Part shown: one piece after another, positions 42,801 to 50,135 of the stretch
Layout of the letters: every line of letters begins with the position of its first letter
How positions within the stretch are numbered: the stretch's first letter is position 1
Origin: UBA5336 sp964415675
GTDB lineage: Bacteria > Pseudomonadota > Alphaproteobacteria > Caulobacterales > Hyphomonadaceae
Direction of reading: 5' to 3'
NCBI GenBank assembly: GCA_964415675.1
Contig: CAYQBG010000006.1
Span: 62,001-126,000 of the forward strand
Length of the DNA: 64,000 nt
Program-made: the position numbers and the translations under genes
Notes under the pieces: generated by a model
Databases searched by the model: none
Told to the model about the DNA's origin: nothing
What the model saw: the letters and a program-made list of their open reading frames with translations, nothing else

Positions 42801-44758
42801 CGCGCTGGCGCGCCCTGCGGAACACGGCCATCGCCCGCTGGCTTGATACCGAGATAAAGGTCACGTGGCCTGTAGGGTATGCGAACGCTCTCCGAGACGG
42901 CCCGGCCACCAGGCTCCTGCACGCTGACGACAGTATTAAGACGCAACGGCCTGCCGCTTTCCATGCCCCGCCGGCCCGGCTCAATACGCGCCAGGGCCTT
43001 TCCTGCGCCATCAGTGGTCACCACTGGCATCTGCAGGATCTGTTCGCGGAACTGTTCATCGTGGCGCCCAAAACTGAAGCCGTCAAAACCCTCGAACGGG
43101 CTTGGGTCGGGTTCGATGCGCGCACGCGACTCAACGGTCAGGCCGGCGCCCGGCGCACCGTAAAGAAAGCGCGCATCCACGGTCACTTCGCGCGTTTCAC
43201 CAGCCCGGACAGGCGTGTTCTCGTCAGCGGCCAGTTCGACGCCGATCCGCTGGGGCACGAAATCCTCGACCGAGAAGCTGACCGAACCGGCCTGTCCCAT
43301 TCCGTCAATGTCAAGAACGGCGCGCCATTCGCCGCGCGCAGCATCGCGCGCAAGTTCATAGGACATGAGCTGTGCGCCCGCTTCGCTCTCAACGAAACGC
43401 AGTGCGTCCGCCTCCATCCCGTTGGGCCGGTAGACTCTCAGCGTGCCGGCCCGGTCTGATACCATCACGCCAGCACGGTTGCGCATCATCGCCGTGATAT
43501 GGACAGGCTCGCCAGGCCGGTAGATCCCGCGATCAGTATAGAGATAGGCATCGACGGGGCCAGGTGTCGAGCGACCGCCCGTTTCAAGCTCGGACAGATC
43601 GACCGGCGCGCGGGTGAGATCCAGGACGGCAAGATCATTGCGCGCGCCATAAGCCATGACGAGTTTCGGCGCGCCATTCCCCTTGCCCGACAGAAGAGGG
43701 GCCGCAAAGCTGACCCGGCCCTCGGCATCGGTTTCCCCCTCGGCGATGATCTCATTATTGCGTGCGATGAGCTGAACATCGGCGCTGACGATCTCCTGTC
43801 CGTCGCGCAGCGATCTCAGGGTAATGTCTAGACCGTGCTCACCGCGATAGGCGGTCAGGGCGAGATTGGTCAGCATGATCCAGCGCTTGGCGGAAGCCGG
43901 ACTCGCGCGCCGCCCGCCAAGCTCACGGGCATCCTCGACCTCGACAAAATAGGCGCCGGGCTCAAGATCGCCGATCACATCGGGCAGCGGGAAAACGGTG
44001 ACGACCGGAGCGTTCTGGACATTGTCGATCGCCATCGTGCCCGACCAGAGCTCGACAGCCACGTCGCTGGCGCGCTCGTCACCATAAAGATTGCCATATC
44101 CGCCTTCGCTGATCGTGACGCCCTGGCTGACAGACTTGTCGTAAAGCACACGGTCCGGAACATAGGAGACAGTGACGTTTACCTCGTCGACATTTACCGT
44201 CTCAATGGGGAGGCCATCGGCTTCTTCGCGAGGAAGAATGACGCCAGCGCCCTTGAACCCGACATATGGGGGGCGGTCGGCGAAATCGATCGGCACTTCT
44301 TCCTCGCGGGCCAGCGCCTCGCCACTTTCGGACGGGAGCCCGGATTTCAGGATTGCAGTGCGCTGCTCGCCGAAGCTCAGCCCCCCCACGCACAATTCGC
44401 GGCCTACGACACTCAGCGCCGGCTTGAATGCCGGACGAAAATCGACATAGGGGCTGTAATCTGCATCGGAATCAAGGGGTTTGGAAAAGACGAAACAGGC
44501 GGTTGGCGTATCCCCGCCGACATCAACGCGGTAGCGGAAATAGCTGAAATCAGCCTCATTATCGGCCGCCGCGCGCTGACGTAGCCGCTCACGTCGCTCT
44601 GCCGCCACCTGGTCGCGGCGCGAACGCTCGACGGGATCGCTCTGCTCGACCTCGGCTTGTTGACTGTCAGGCGGACTGTCGCCGCCGCCACATGATGCGA
44701 GAAGCACGGCAAATCCTGCCGCAATGAAACCCCGCGCCCGGCCGGCGACCTTGATCAT
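39803..44758 (-). CDS. yfhM: Bacterial alpha-2-macroglobulin lipoprotein
   Basis: A 1651-residue protease trap anchored in the periplasm. Lipoprotein signal ends FAVLLASC at the start; then multiple macroglobulin beta domains (PVHITAMMRNRAGVMVSDR is part of the bait-proximal MG region), and the thioester motif CTEQ with Cys1175 (41225-41236), intact so that covalent capture is possible, followed by the terpenoid-like alpha/alpha toroid. It precedes pbpC, which supports an envelope-defence role. Start 44758: GGAGG lies 8 nt upstream; the frame extends further but without signal-peptide sense. Confidence 0.93.
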   Translation of the reverse strand: MIKVAGRARGFIAAGFAVLLASCGGGDSPPDSQQAEVEQSDPVERSRRDQVAAERRERLRQRAAADNEADFSYFRYRVDVGGDTPTACFVFSKPLDSDADYSPYVDFRPAFKPALSVVGRELCVGGLSFGEQRTAILKSGLPSESGEALAREEEVPIDFADRPPYVGFKGAGVILPREEADGLPIETVNVDEVNVTVSYVPDRVLYDKSVSQGVTISEGGYGNLYGDERASDVAVELWSGTMAIDNVQNAPVVTVFPLPDVIGDLEPGAYFVEVEDARELGGRRASPASAKRWIMLTNLALTAYRGEHGLDITLRSLRDGQEIVSADVQLIARNNEIIAEGETDAEGRVSFAAPLLSGKGNGAPKLVMAYGARNDLAVLDLTRAPVDLSELETGGRSTPGPVDAYLYTDRGIYRPGEPVHITAMMRNRAGVMVSDRAGTLRVYRPNGMEADALRFVESEAGAQLMSYELARDAARGEWRAVLDIDGMGQAGSVSFSVEDFVPQRIGVELAADENTPVRAGETREVTVDARFLYGAPGAGLTVESRARIEPDPSPFEGFDGFSFGRHDEQFREQILQMPVVTTDGAGKALARIEPGRRGMESGRPLRLNTVVSVQEPGGRAVSESVRIPYRPRDLYLGIKPAGDGRVPQGAPARFELAAIGADGDAKAAELSWRLVEIDYHYDWYREGGRWRWRRSRSVTTVNEGVAQTQSGSGASISVDGLDWGRHELTVTAPGGAETSHGFYVGWGGRVSDDGVEAPDRVQVSLNDDNIQPGGTAEFTIVPPYDGDAQIVVATDRILTVETRPVSAEGTRITLPVTSEWGEGAYLMVNVYTARDPVLDAKPRRAVGVAYAPVNMAERTFNLTISAPEVVRPRQEQLIAVEIEGGPREPVYLTLAAVDEGILNLTKFQSPDPVSYYFGKKALGVSLYDDYGRLLNPNLGLPAEVRTGGDQLGGEGLSVVPTKTVALFSGVVDVGRSRSAKVRFDIPDFNGELRLMAVAWSKDGLGSAARPLTVRDPAPAELILPRFLAPGDEAVVTASIDNVELETGRFDASLTAAGPLSVAAGEISRQLPEGARADVPIRIEAGESGISRLRLDVDGPGGYDVSHDYQIQTRSPYLPVTRVTTAMMQPDDTFSLSPELTEGLVPGSIGMTVSFSSLPLDEGALYASLARYPYGCTEQTISRAMPLIYAEQLVDLGAEDDGRDAQLQVQEAVTRILNRQSADGGFGLWREGDGNASPWLGAYTADFLYRAKAEGYSVPNEAMDRAYGALQTVASGEAWRVYGYDTDVHESKWHNDTQTRLMHRSSTYALYVLAKAGKADLSRLRYLHDRELDKIESPLARAHLGAALAVLGDRARAASAFDGAEKVLGYRNSGNYYQTPLRDLSGVLALANEAGFDDLVARLADRFGDDAPDPSRLTTQEKAFALLAVNSLTGGDPGKFRMKTEGLGRGNDNDRRYSLAESQISGDVSFTYRGEAPVYRTVIVSGAPETAPPPVSQDLGARKRFASLTGQGVNLEDLRQGDQLVAILELYPEEKRRNPVIVADLLAAGLEIETVLGPADGARTNADDGAFAWIGEISPVKTAEARDDRFVSAVDVFDKPVRLAYVVRAVTPGSFAMPGVVAEDMYRPEVNARSEAGRVNITAREGGTGGKP

Positions 44759-44887
44759 GACGAGTCCTCCATCCGTCGGTATTGCTGCCACCAATACACG
44801 TGTTTGCTGTGACCGGAACAGGCCACCTTTCTGTTCAAACCGTGTTTTTTAAGGAATTCGCACCGATTTCCACCCTCTCACGGATGA

Positions 44888-45244
44888 TCAGAGGGCAATG
44901 AACTGATCAGGCTGCCAGATCAGCCAGAGACCGAGCCAGACGAATTTGGTGGCCAGGTGCACGGCCTGGTCGATACAGAAGCCCTGCATTCCGCGCCCCA
45001 TCCAGCCATGGCTCTTGGCATAGTCGCAAATCCAGTGAGCGATGAATTCGGCGGCTCCGAAAACTGGCCCCAGGACCAGTGCCACCAGAACCGCATGGCC
45101 AGCGGCATGCGCACTGAGCACCCACGGCCAGGTGCCCGAACCACCGGGCTGTTTATTTTCCGCGATGAAGTCATTCTGCATCTGGAAGTCGCCAATGAAA
45201 TGCAGGGCGACGAGCCAGAACGACTTTTCCAGGATCAGCACCAT
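44888..45244 (-). CDS. DUF3307 membrane protein
   Basis: A 118-residue protein with hydrophobic segments and DUF3307 features: LVALHFIGDFQMQNDFIAENK at the N-terminus, HAAGHAVLVALVL, and HWICDYAKSHGW. Function unknown; the family often sits in phage or toxin-related contexts but also occurs singly. Start at 45244 is the first ATG consistent with the family; GGGGGAA lies upstream. It lies 130 bp from the A2M start on the same strand. Confidence 0.8.
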   Translation of the reverse strand: MVLILEKSFWLVALHFIGDFQMQNDFIAENKQPGGSGTWPWVLSAHAAGHAVLVALVLGPVFGAAEFIAHWICDYAKSHGWMGRGMQGFCIDQAVHLATKFVWLGLWLIWQPDQFIAL

Positions 45245-45640
45245 GCGACCATTCCCCCGGTTGAGGTTCCTCTCGCATTTTGCCTCGCCTTTGCGGCCAC
45301 GGGGTGTGACCTGCGACACGCCCCGTGGCCTGGCAAGATTGGGCCAGGGTCCGGGCGACGCAGGTTCCAGAAAAAGACCGGCCAGACAATCGGTTGGTCG
45401 ATCTCTTTCCACCGGACAAGAGGCGAGGCCGGGTTCACGGGCAAGAAGCTGGCACACTTCACACCCCGGCCGGCCCAGGTGGCCGCTTGTCCCTCGTCAT
45501 GTACCTGCCTCACCTCATTCACCATGAGGCTTGAAAGCCGCTGGTCCCGCCAATTTCGCCTGCCGCTGATTGTACTGAGGGCAGACGGTCGAAATTCAAA
45601 CCGCGTAAGACATACGGCGAAGAAGAATTCCGACGGCAGC
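45245..45640. other. Intergenic region with a long inverted repeat, no credible gene
   Basis: About 400 bases between the DUF3307 gene (minus strand) and arsR (plus strand). Open frames here show no family similarity. It contains a strong inverted repeat at 45295-45330 with 10-bp arms (GGCCACGGGG/CCCCGTGGCC) and a possible inner 3-bp extension. No T-run follows, so it is not an ordinary terminator. Confidence 0.55.
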
Positions 45641-45675
45641 TTGACATGATACGAAATTCCATGCATTTATGGAAT
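45641..45675 (+). promoter_or_regulatory. arsR promoter with overlapping ArsR-type operator
   Basis: TTGACA at 45641-45646 is a consensus -35 box; at 17-19 bp spacing lies CATTTAT as a weak -10. A perfect inverted repeat ATTCCAT-N6-ATGGAAT (45656-45675) covers the -10 and ends exactly at the arsR ATG. A dimeric repressor bound there would block RNA polymerase. There is no ribosome site, so a leaderless transcript is plausible. Confidence 0.75.
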
Positions 45676-46032
45676 ATGGAAACAAAGAACGCTATTCATG
45701 CGCTTTCAGCGCTGGCCCATGAGCGCCGCCTGGGCCTGTTCCAGGCGCTTGTTCAAGCCGGGCCGGAAGGTCTGGCCGCTGGCGACGCTGCCGCGCAAAG
45801 CGGTGTCGCCTTCACAACAGCGTCTGCTCAGTTGGCGATACTGTCGCGTGCGGGCTTGATCCGTGGCGATCGCCAGGGCCGCTCCATCATCTACCGCGCG
45901 GAATTTGGCGCGATACGAAACCTGATTGCCTTCCTGATGAAGGACTGTTGCGCCGGACGTGCCGACGTTCTCGCGCCACTGGCCAGACTGGCGACCTCTT
46001 GCTGCACTCACGAAAAAGGACCCAAACCATGA
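45676..46032 (+). CDS. arsR: ArsR-family arsenic-responsive repressor
   Basis: A 118-residue winged-helix repressor (ALSALAHERRLGLFQALVQA, SGVAFTTASAQLAILSRAGL recognition helix, then DRQGRSIIYRAEF wing). Two vicinal Cys pairs sit at the C-terminus (Cys91-92 and Cys109-110), reminiscent of C-terminal sensing sites in As(III)- or MAs(III)-responsive ArsR proteins. The start METKNAIHA at 45676 directly follows the operator; the longer frame from 45646 would translate through it. It overlaps arsI by 4 nt. Confidence 0.85.
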   Translation: METKNAIHALSALAHERRLGLFQALVQAGPEGLAAGDAAAQSGVAFTTASAQLAILSRAGLIRGDRQGRSIIYRAEFGAIRNLIAFLMKDCCAGRADVLAPLARLATSCCTHEKGPKP

Positions 46033-46475
46033 CCCGTTTGCACATCCATGTCGGCGTCAAAGACGTCACCCAATCTGCTCAATTCTACACTAACCTTTTC
46101 GGTCAGGCGCCGAGTTTTACCCGTGACGATTATGCAAAATGGTCCCTGGAAAATCCCTCTGTGAACTTCGTGATATCGACCCATTGCGGCGGGCGCGTTG
46201 GCGTCGATCATGTGGGCCTGGAGGCCGAAACACCGCAGGATCTGACTGAGATCGCAAGCCGCCTAAAATCGGCCGGAGAGGCCACTTTTGATGAGGCGGC
46301 CGCCCATTGCTGTTATGCCAACAGTCAGAAAACCTGGGTGGCAGACCCTGGCGGCCTGCGCTGGGAGACCTTCTACACCGAAGGCCAGACGACCGATTAT
46401 GGAGAGGACGTCGCTCGGGAGACCTTTGGCAAAGCTTCTGCAGAGGGTGCGGCGCGGGCTGACAATCGTAATTAA
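46029..46475 (+). CDS. arsI: ArsI-type C-As lyase (VOC superfamily)
   Basis: A 148-residue VOC-fold dioxygenase predicted to demethylate trivalent organoarsenicals such as methylarsenite. Probable metal ligands His5, His61 and Glu113 and the substrate-binding vicinal pair Cys94-Cys95 (HCCYANSQKTWV) correspond to those of characterised ArsI. CadI-like proteins share the fold, so cadmium response cannot be excluded. ATGA overlap with arsR shows coupled expression. No arsB, arsC, acr3 or arsM was seen. Confidence 0.88.
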   Translation: MTRLHIHVGVKDVTQSAQFYTNLFGQAPSFTRDDYAKWSLENPSVNFVISTHCGGRVGVDHVGLEAETPQDLTEIASRLKSAGEATFDEAAAHCCYANSQKTWVADPGGLRWETFYTEGQTTDYGEDVARETFGKASAEGAARADNRN

Positions 46476-46548
46476 GGCGATTTTGGCGGGTGCATGGCCC
46501 AGCCCGGTTTCTGCGCTTGCGCTTTACCCAACCCCTGGCGCCCAAACG

Positions 46549-46579
46549 AAAAAGCCCGGCCACCTGAGGGCCGGGCTTT
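46549..46579. terminator. Bidirectional intrinsic terminator between arsI and the BON-LysM gene
   Basis: Perfect 11-bp arms AAAGCCCGGCC/GGCCGGGCTTT with a 7-nt loop. It reads into TTTTT on the minus strand and CTTTAT on the plus strand, so it can end both convergent units. Confidence 0.85.
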
Positions 46580-46597
46580 ATCCGGGTTCGGCCCGGT

Positions 46598-47032
46598 TCA
46601 GGCCGACTTCGTGCCCGGAATACGCAGCACCTGACCGGGATAGATCTTGTCGGGATGGGTGAGCATGGGGCGGTTCGCCTCGAAGATCTCCGGATAGAGC
46701 CGCGCGCTGCCCAGATGGGCACGGGCGATCTTGGACAGCGTATCACCCGACCGGACCGTATAGAAGGTTGTTTGCTGTGCCTTCATCTTGTCCTCGACCT
46801 CGGCGATGCCGTTCACATTCCCCGCTGCGAGAACGATTTTTTCGCGGGTTTCCTGGTCTGGCGCAGTACCCGCCAGCTTCACCCGGTCGCCATCCACCTC
46901 GATCTTGAAATCCTCGCTGGTGGCCTCATCAAGGCCGAGATCCCTGACCTCTTCTCGAATGGCCTCGGAACTGTCTTTCTTCTCCTCCAGCAGTTCCTTG
47001 CCCTTGTCCTTGATAAACTTGAAAATGCTCAT
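46598..47032 (-). CDS. kbp: BON-LysM protein (YgaU/Kbp family)
   Basis: A 144-residue cytosolic-type protein with no signal peptide. Residues about 25-85 form a BON domain (EEVRDLGLDEATSEDFKIEV, VKLAGTAPDQETREKIVLAAG) and 90-140 a LysM domain (FYTVRSGDTLSKIARAHLG, IYPGQVLRIPG). The same size and order as E. coli Kbp/YgaU, a K+-binding protein. GGGAGA precedes the ATG at 47032; the upstream frame is not conserved. Confidence 0.88.
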   Translation of the reverse strand: MSIFKFIKDKGKELLEEKKDSSEAIREEVRDLGLDEATSEDFKIEVDGDRVKLAGTAPDQETREKIVLAAGNVNGIAEVEDKMKAQQTTFYTVRSGDTLSKIARAHLGSARLYPEIFEANRPMLTHPDKIYPGQVLRIPGTKSA

Positions 47033-47229
47033 CGCCCTGTCTCCCTCATGGACCGTTTGACCACACCCTAGCGTGGTTCGGCCCCGCAGGAAGCAACCAG
47101 GTGCAGTCGCGCGCCATTCGTTGACGTTGGGAATGGTCTGGCGCAACGCAGCAAGGCCGGTTAGGCTGAGCGGGGCAAGTCAAACTCATGGCAATGCTTG
47201 AAGAACAGATTCAACAGGAGGAATACTCT

Positions 47230-48438
47230 ATGCGCGAAGCCGTTATCGTTTCCACGGCCCGCACGGCGCTCACCAAGACGCATCGCGGCGGCCTCAATGA
47301 TACCCACCCCATCGTCATGGGCAGCCATGTGATGAAGGGCGCTCTGGAGCGCGCTGGCGTCGAAGCCGCTGCCGTCGAAGACGTGTATTTCGGATCGGCC
47401 CAGCCGGAAGGTGCCACGGGCATGAATGTGGCGCGCAATATCGCCCTCGCAGCAGGCTGCCCCTCATCGACCGCCGGCGCCACGATCAACCGGTTCTGCT
47501 CGTCAGGCCTGCAAGCCATCGCCAATGCCGCGCACACCGTCATCAATGAAGGCGCGCCGGTCGCCGTGGGCGGCGGTGTCGAAAGCCTGTCCCTGGTGGC
47601 CCATTCGGGTAAGACCAATCGTCACCGCATTGTCGAGGAAGGGCTTTTCGAGACATGGCCGGCGGTCTGGATGTCGATGATCGAAACGGCGGAAATCGTG
47701 GCCGATCGCTACAATGTCTCGCGCGAATACCAGGATGAATATTCCGCCGAGAGCCAGCGCCGTACGGCCGCTTTCCAGGAATCGGGCAAGATGGCCGAGG
47801 AACTCATTCCGATCGAAACCGAGATGGTCCTGCGCAACAAGGAGACCGGCGAGGAAACCCGCCAGAAGGTCACTGTGGACCGCGACGATTGCAACCGGCC
47901 GGGCACAACCGCTGAATCCCTCGCTGGCCTGAAGCCGGTCTTCAAGGACGGCATGGTTGTCAAGGAAGGCAAGTATATCACTGCCGGTAATGCCTCTCAG
48001 CTGTCTGATGGTGCGGCCGCTGTCGTTGTCATGGAAGCCAAGGAGGCCGAACGCCGTGGCCTGCAGCCGCTTGGCCGTTTTGTCGGCTTCAATGTCGCCG
48101 GTTGCGATCCCGACGAGATGGGCATCGGCCCGGTCTTTGCCGTGCCGCGTCTTCTGGAGCGTCATGGCCTCAAGGTCGACGATATCGATCTCTGGGAACT
48201 CAATGAGGCCTTTGCCAGCCAGTGCCTCTATTCGCGTGACCGGCTCGGCATCGATCCGGAGAAGTATAACGTCAATGGCGGCTCGATCTCGATCGGTCAC
48301 CCCTTTGGCATGACCGGCGCCCGCTGCACCGGCTCCATCCTGCTCGAAGGCAGGCGCCGCGGCGCAAAGTGGGGCGTGGTGACCATGTGCATCGGCGGTG
48401 GCCAAGGCGCAGCCGGACTGTTCGAGATTTACAGCTAG
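47230..48438 (+). CDS. Thiolase (acetyl-CoA C-acyltransferase)
   Basis: A 402-residue thiolase with the nucleophilic Cys in TINRFCSSGLQAIA, ELNEAFASQ, the SIGHPFGMTGAR His motif and the C-terminal acid/base Cys in MCIGGGQGAAG. It cleaves 3-ketoacyl-CoA in fatty-acid beta-oxidation or runs in reverse. AGGAGG lies 9 nt before the ATG at 47230, which is clearly better than upstream 47188. No partner fadB is adjacent. Followed by a strong terminator. Confidence 0.92.
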   Translation: MREAVIVSTARTALTKTHRGGLNDTHPIVMGSHVMKGALERAGVEAAAVEDVYFGSAQPEGATGMNVARNIALAAGCPSSTAGATINRFCSSGLQAIANAAHTVINEGAPVAVGGGVESLSLVAHSGKTNRHRIVEEGLFETWPAVWMSMIETAEIVADRYNVSREYQDEYSAESQRRTAAFQESGKMAEELIPIETEMVLRNKETGEETRQKVTVDRDDCNRPGTTAESLAGLKPVFKDGMVVKEGKYITAGNASQLSDGAAAVVVMEAKEAERRGLQPLGRFVGFNVAGCDPDEMGIGPVFAVPRLLERHGLKVDDIDLWELNEAFASQCLYSRDRLGIDPEKYNVNGGSISIGHPFGMTGARCTGSILLEGRRRGAKWGVVTMCIGGGQGAAGLFEIYS

Positions 48439-48467
48439 GACGCCAGACTGTTGCTTTGCCATTCTGG

Positions 48468-48493
48468 AGGGCCCCGATGCGTCGGGGCCCTTT
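48468..48493 (+). terminator. Intrinsic terminator of the thiolase gene
   Basis: Arms AGGGCCCCGA/TCGGGGCCCT with a TGCG loop, followed by TTTGCTTT, 30 bp after the stop. Confidence 0.88.
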
Positions 48494-48793
48494 GCTTTGG
48501 AGGCTGAGGTCGGGCTTTGCTGCCGGAGGCCGGTCCCTCGCCGCCTTCAGCTTTCTGACCGCGCCCGGGGCTGTCAGGGGCGACAGCGCACCGGAAATAA
48601 ATTTCCGGACGCCCATGAACAGCGGATACACCGCAAGCAGACAGCGCAGCATTTGAATTGCGATTTGCTTTAGAAACTCTCCAGTGTCGATAATGTGGTC
48701 GCCATATGCACCAGCGGTCTATCAAGTGCCCATGACATTCGTCAGCAGCTTGTGTGAACGGGTATTGTCGCGCCCGGCAAGGGGAGAACAGTG
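48494..48793. other. Spacer with palindrome; no gene
   Basis: Contains the near-perfect palindrome CCGGAAAT-AA-ATTTCCGG at 48591-48608 and a 5-bp CTGTC/GACAG repeat just before it, upstream of the thioredoxin-like lipoprotein gene. The palindrome is a candidate regulatory site about 190 bp before the ATG. GGGGAGA marks the ribosome site at 48781. Confidence 0.45.
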
Positions 48794-49960
48794 ATGAAAA
48801 CGCCCATGATTGTCGCGATCGCTGCACTTGCCCTGCTGGGCGCATGCAATGGCTCCGGGGACAATGAGGTCTCTGGCCCAGAGAGCCCTGCAACGGCCTT
48901 CATGACGCAGAACGCGCAAACCGCGCCCGGCCAGGCAACTTCTGACATCCTGCCCCGCGACGATTATGGTCGCCCCTTTGGGTATGATTTGCTCGGCCAG
49001 CCACTTCCCGAATTTTCAGGACCGCTGGCAGGCGGCGGGCAATTCCACAGCGCTTCAATCTCGAACTGGACGCTGATCGATGTCTGGGGAATATGGTGCG
49101 GCGACTGTATGGCCGATGCGCCCTATGTGGCCGCGCTGAGCCGGGCCATCGCGCAGGATCCGGGGCTCGATTTCATCTCGATACACACCCCGCCAAATGC
49201 GGCGCGCGCAGACGAAGCCTATGGCCGTTATGGCAGTGTCGAGGCCTATTTTGCGGACAAGGGCTACAGATACCCTACCGTACTCGACTCAGATGCCAGC
49301 CTCCGGGACAAATTGCAGATCGCCTGGACGCCGAGCTATATTCTCGTCTCCCCTGAAGGCACGATAGAGGGCTTCCGCACAGATCTCTCGGCAGCCGGCG
49401 ACATGCCGGTCAAGCAATTGCTCATCGATATCGCCGCGGTGCGCGCGGGCTGGACGCCGACCGCGCCTGATGTGTCTGAACTGACCATCGGCCCTGAGGG
49501 CGCCGGGCAGCTGAACGCTGCGACGGCATTCACACCCGAGGCTGCGAAGGCGGCTTTTCCCGGGCTCAGCATAATCGCAGGCCAGGACATGAGCGAAGGT
49601 GAAGCCTACCCCGTTTTCCATGTACGCTCTGACGCGGGCGAGACGCTGTTCACACTGGAGCCGGACTGGTCTCGCGGTCAGGTCTTCGCAGTGGTAACGC
49701 GCAGCCCGAGAATTGCCGGGCCCGATGGCGCGCAGATCGGAACGACACGCCTTTCCGAGCTTGCGGGCCCTGACCGGGAGACCTGTCGTCCGGGCCTTGA
49801 GGCCTATAGCGATCATCTGGTCTGCACATCAGGTGACTTTGCCTGGGTGTTTGCCCTGCCCGACGATTATACCGGCCCCACAGATTCCGCTCCTGCAGCT
49901 GTTGCAAGCCGTGCGCGTCTTGCGGAAATGCGATACCGTCCGGCTATGCCCGCAGACTGA
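48794..49960 (+). CDS. TlpA-like thioredoxin lipoprotein with C-terminal DUF1131/YfeY-like domain
   Basis: A 388-residue exported protein. Signal ends LALLGAC, predicting a lipoprotein. Residues about 60-215 form a TlpA/redoxin fold with active site WCGDC (LIDVWGIWCGDCMADAPYVA). Residues about 225-365 (LTIGPEGAGQLNAATAF..., then ETCRPGLEAYSDHLVCTSGD) resemble the RpoE-regulated lipoprotein YfeY, including its two-cysteine C-terminal segment; that match is from memory and moderately sure. The fusion suggests a periplasmic thiol reductant with a binding module. Confidence 0.78.
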   Translation: MKTPMIVAIAALALLGACNGSGDNEVSGPESPATAFMTQNAQTAPGQATSDILPRDDYGRPFGYDLLGQPLPEFSGPLAGGGQFHSASISNWTLIDVWGIWCGDCMADAPYVAALSRAIAQDPGLDFISIHTPPNAARADEAYGRYGSVEAYFADKGYRYPTVLDSDASLRDKLQIAWTPSYILVSPEGTIEGFRTDLSAAGDMPVKQLLIDIAAVRAGWTPTAPDVSELTIGPEGAGQLNAATAFTPEAAKAAFPGLSIIAGQDMSEGEAYPVFHVRSDAGETLFTLEPDWSRGQVFAVVTRSPRIAGPDGAQIGTTRLSELAGPDRETCRPGLEAYSDHLVCTSGDFAWVFALPDDYTGPTDSAPAAVASRARLAEMRYRPAMPAD

Positions 49961-50135
49961 TGCGTCAGACGGACGCGCGCACAGGTCGCGTGAAATGATC
50001 GTACAAATGCGCAAATGGCTCGTTCCACATTGAGCCTTAGTCAGACCAATCGCCCGCAACAGTCGTTTGAATATTCGCCTGTCAGCAGGTAAAGCTTGCC
50101 GGAAGGTTAACAGTCACGATCACAGGCAGGCCGAA

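Noticed and set aside
45235..45666. Minus-strand 143-residue frame in the arsR upstream region
   Set aside because: No family features and it overlaps the ArsR operator and DUF3307 start.
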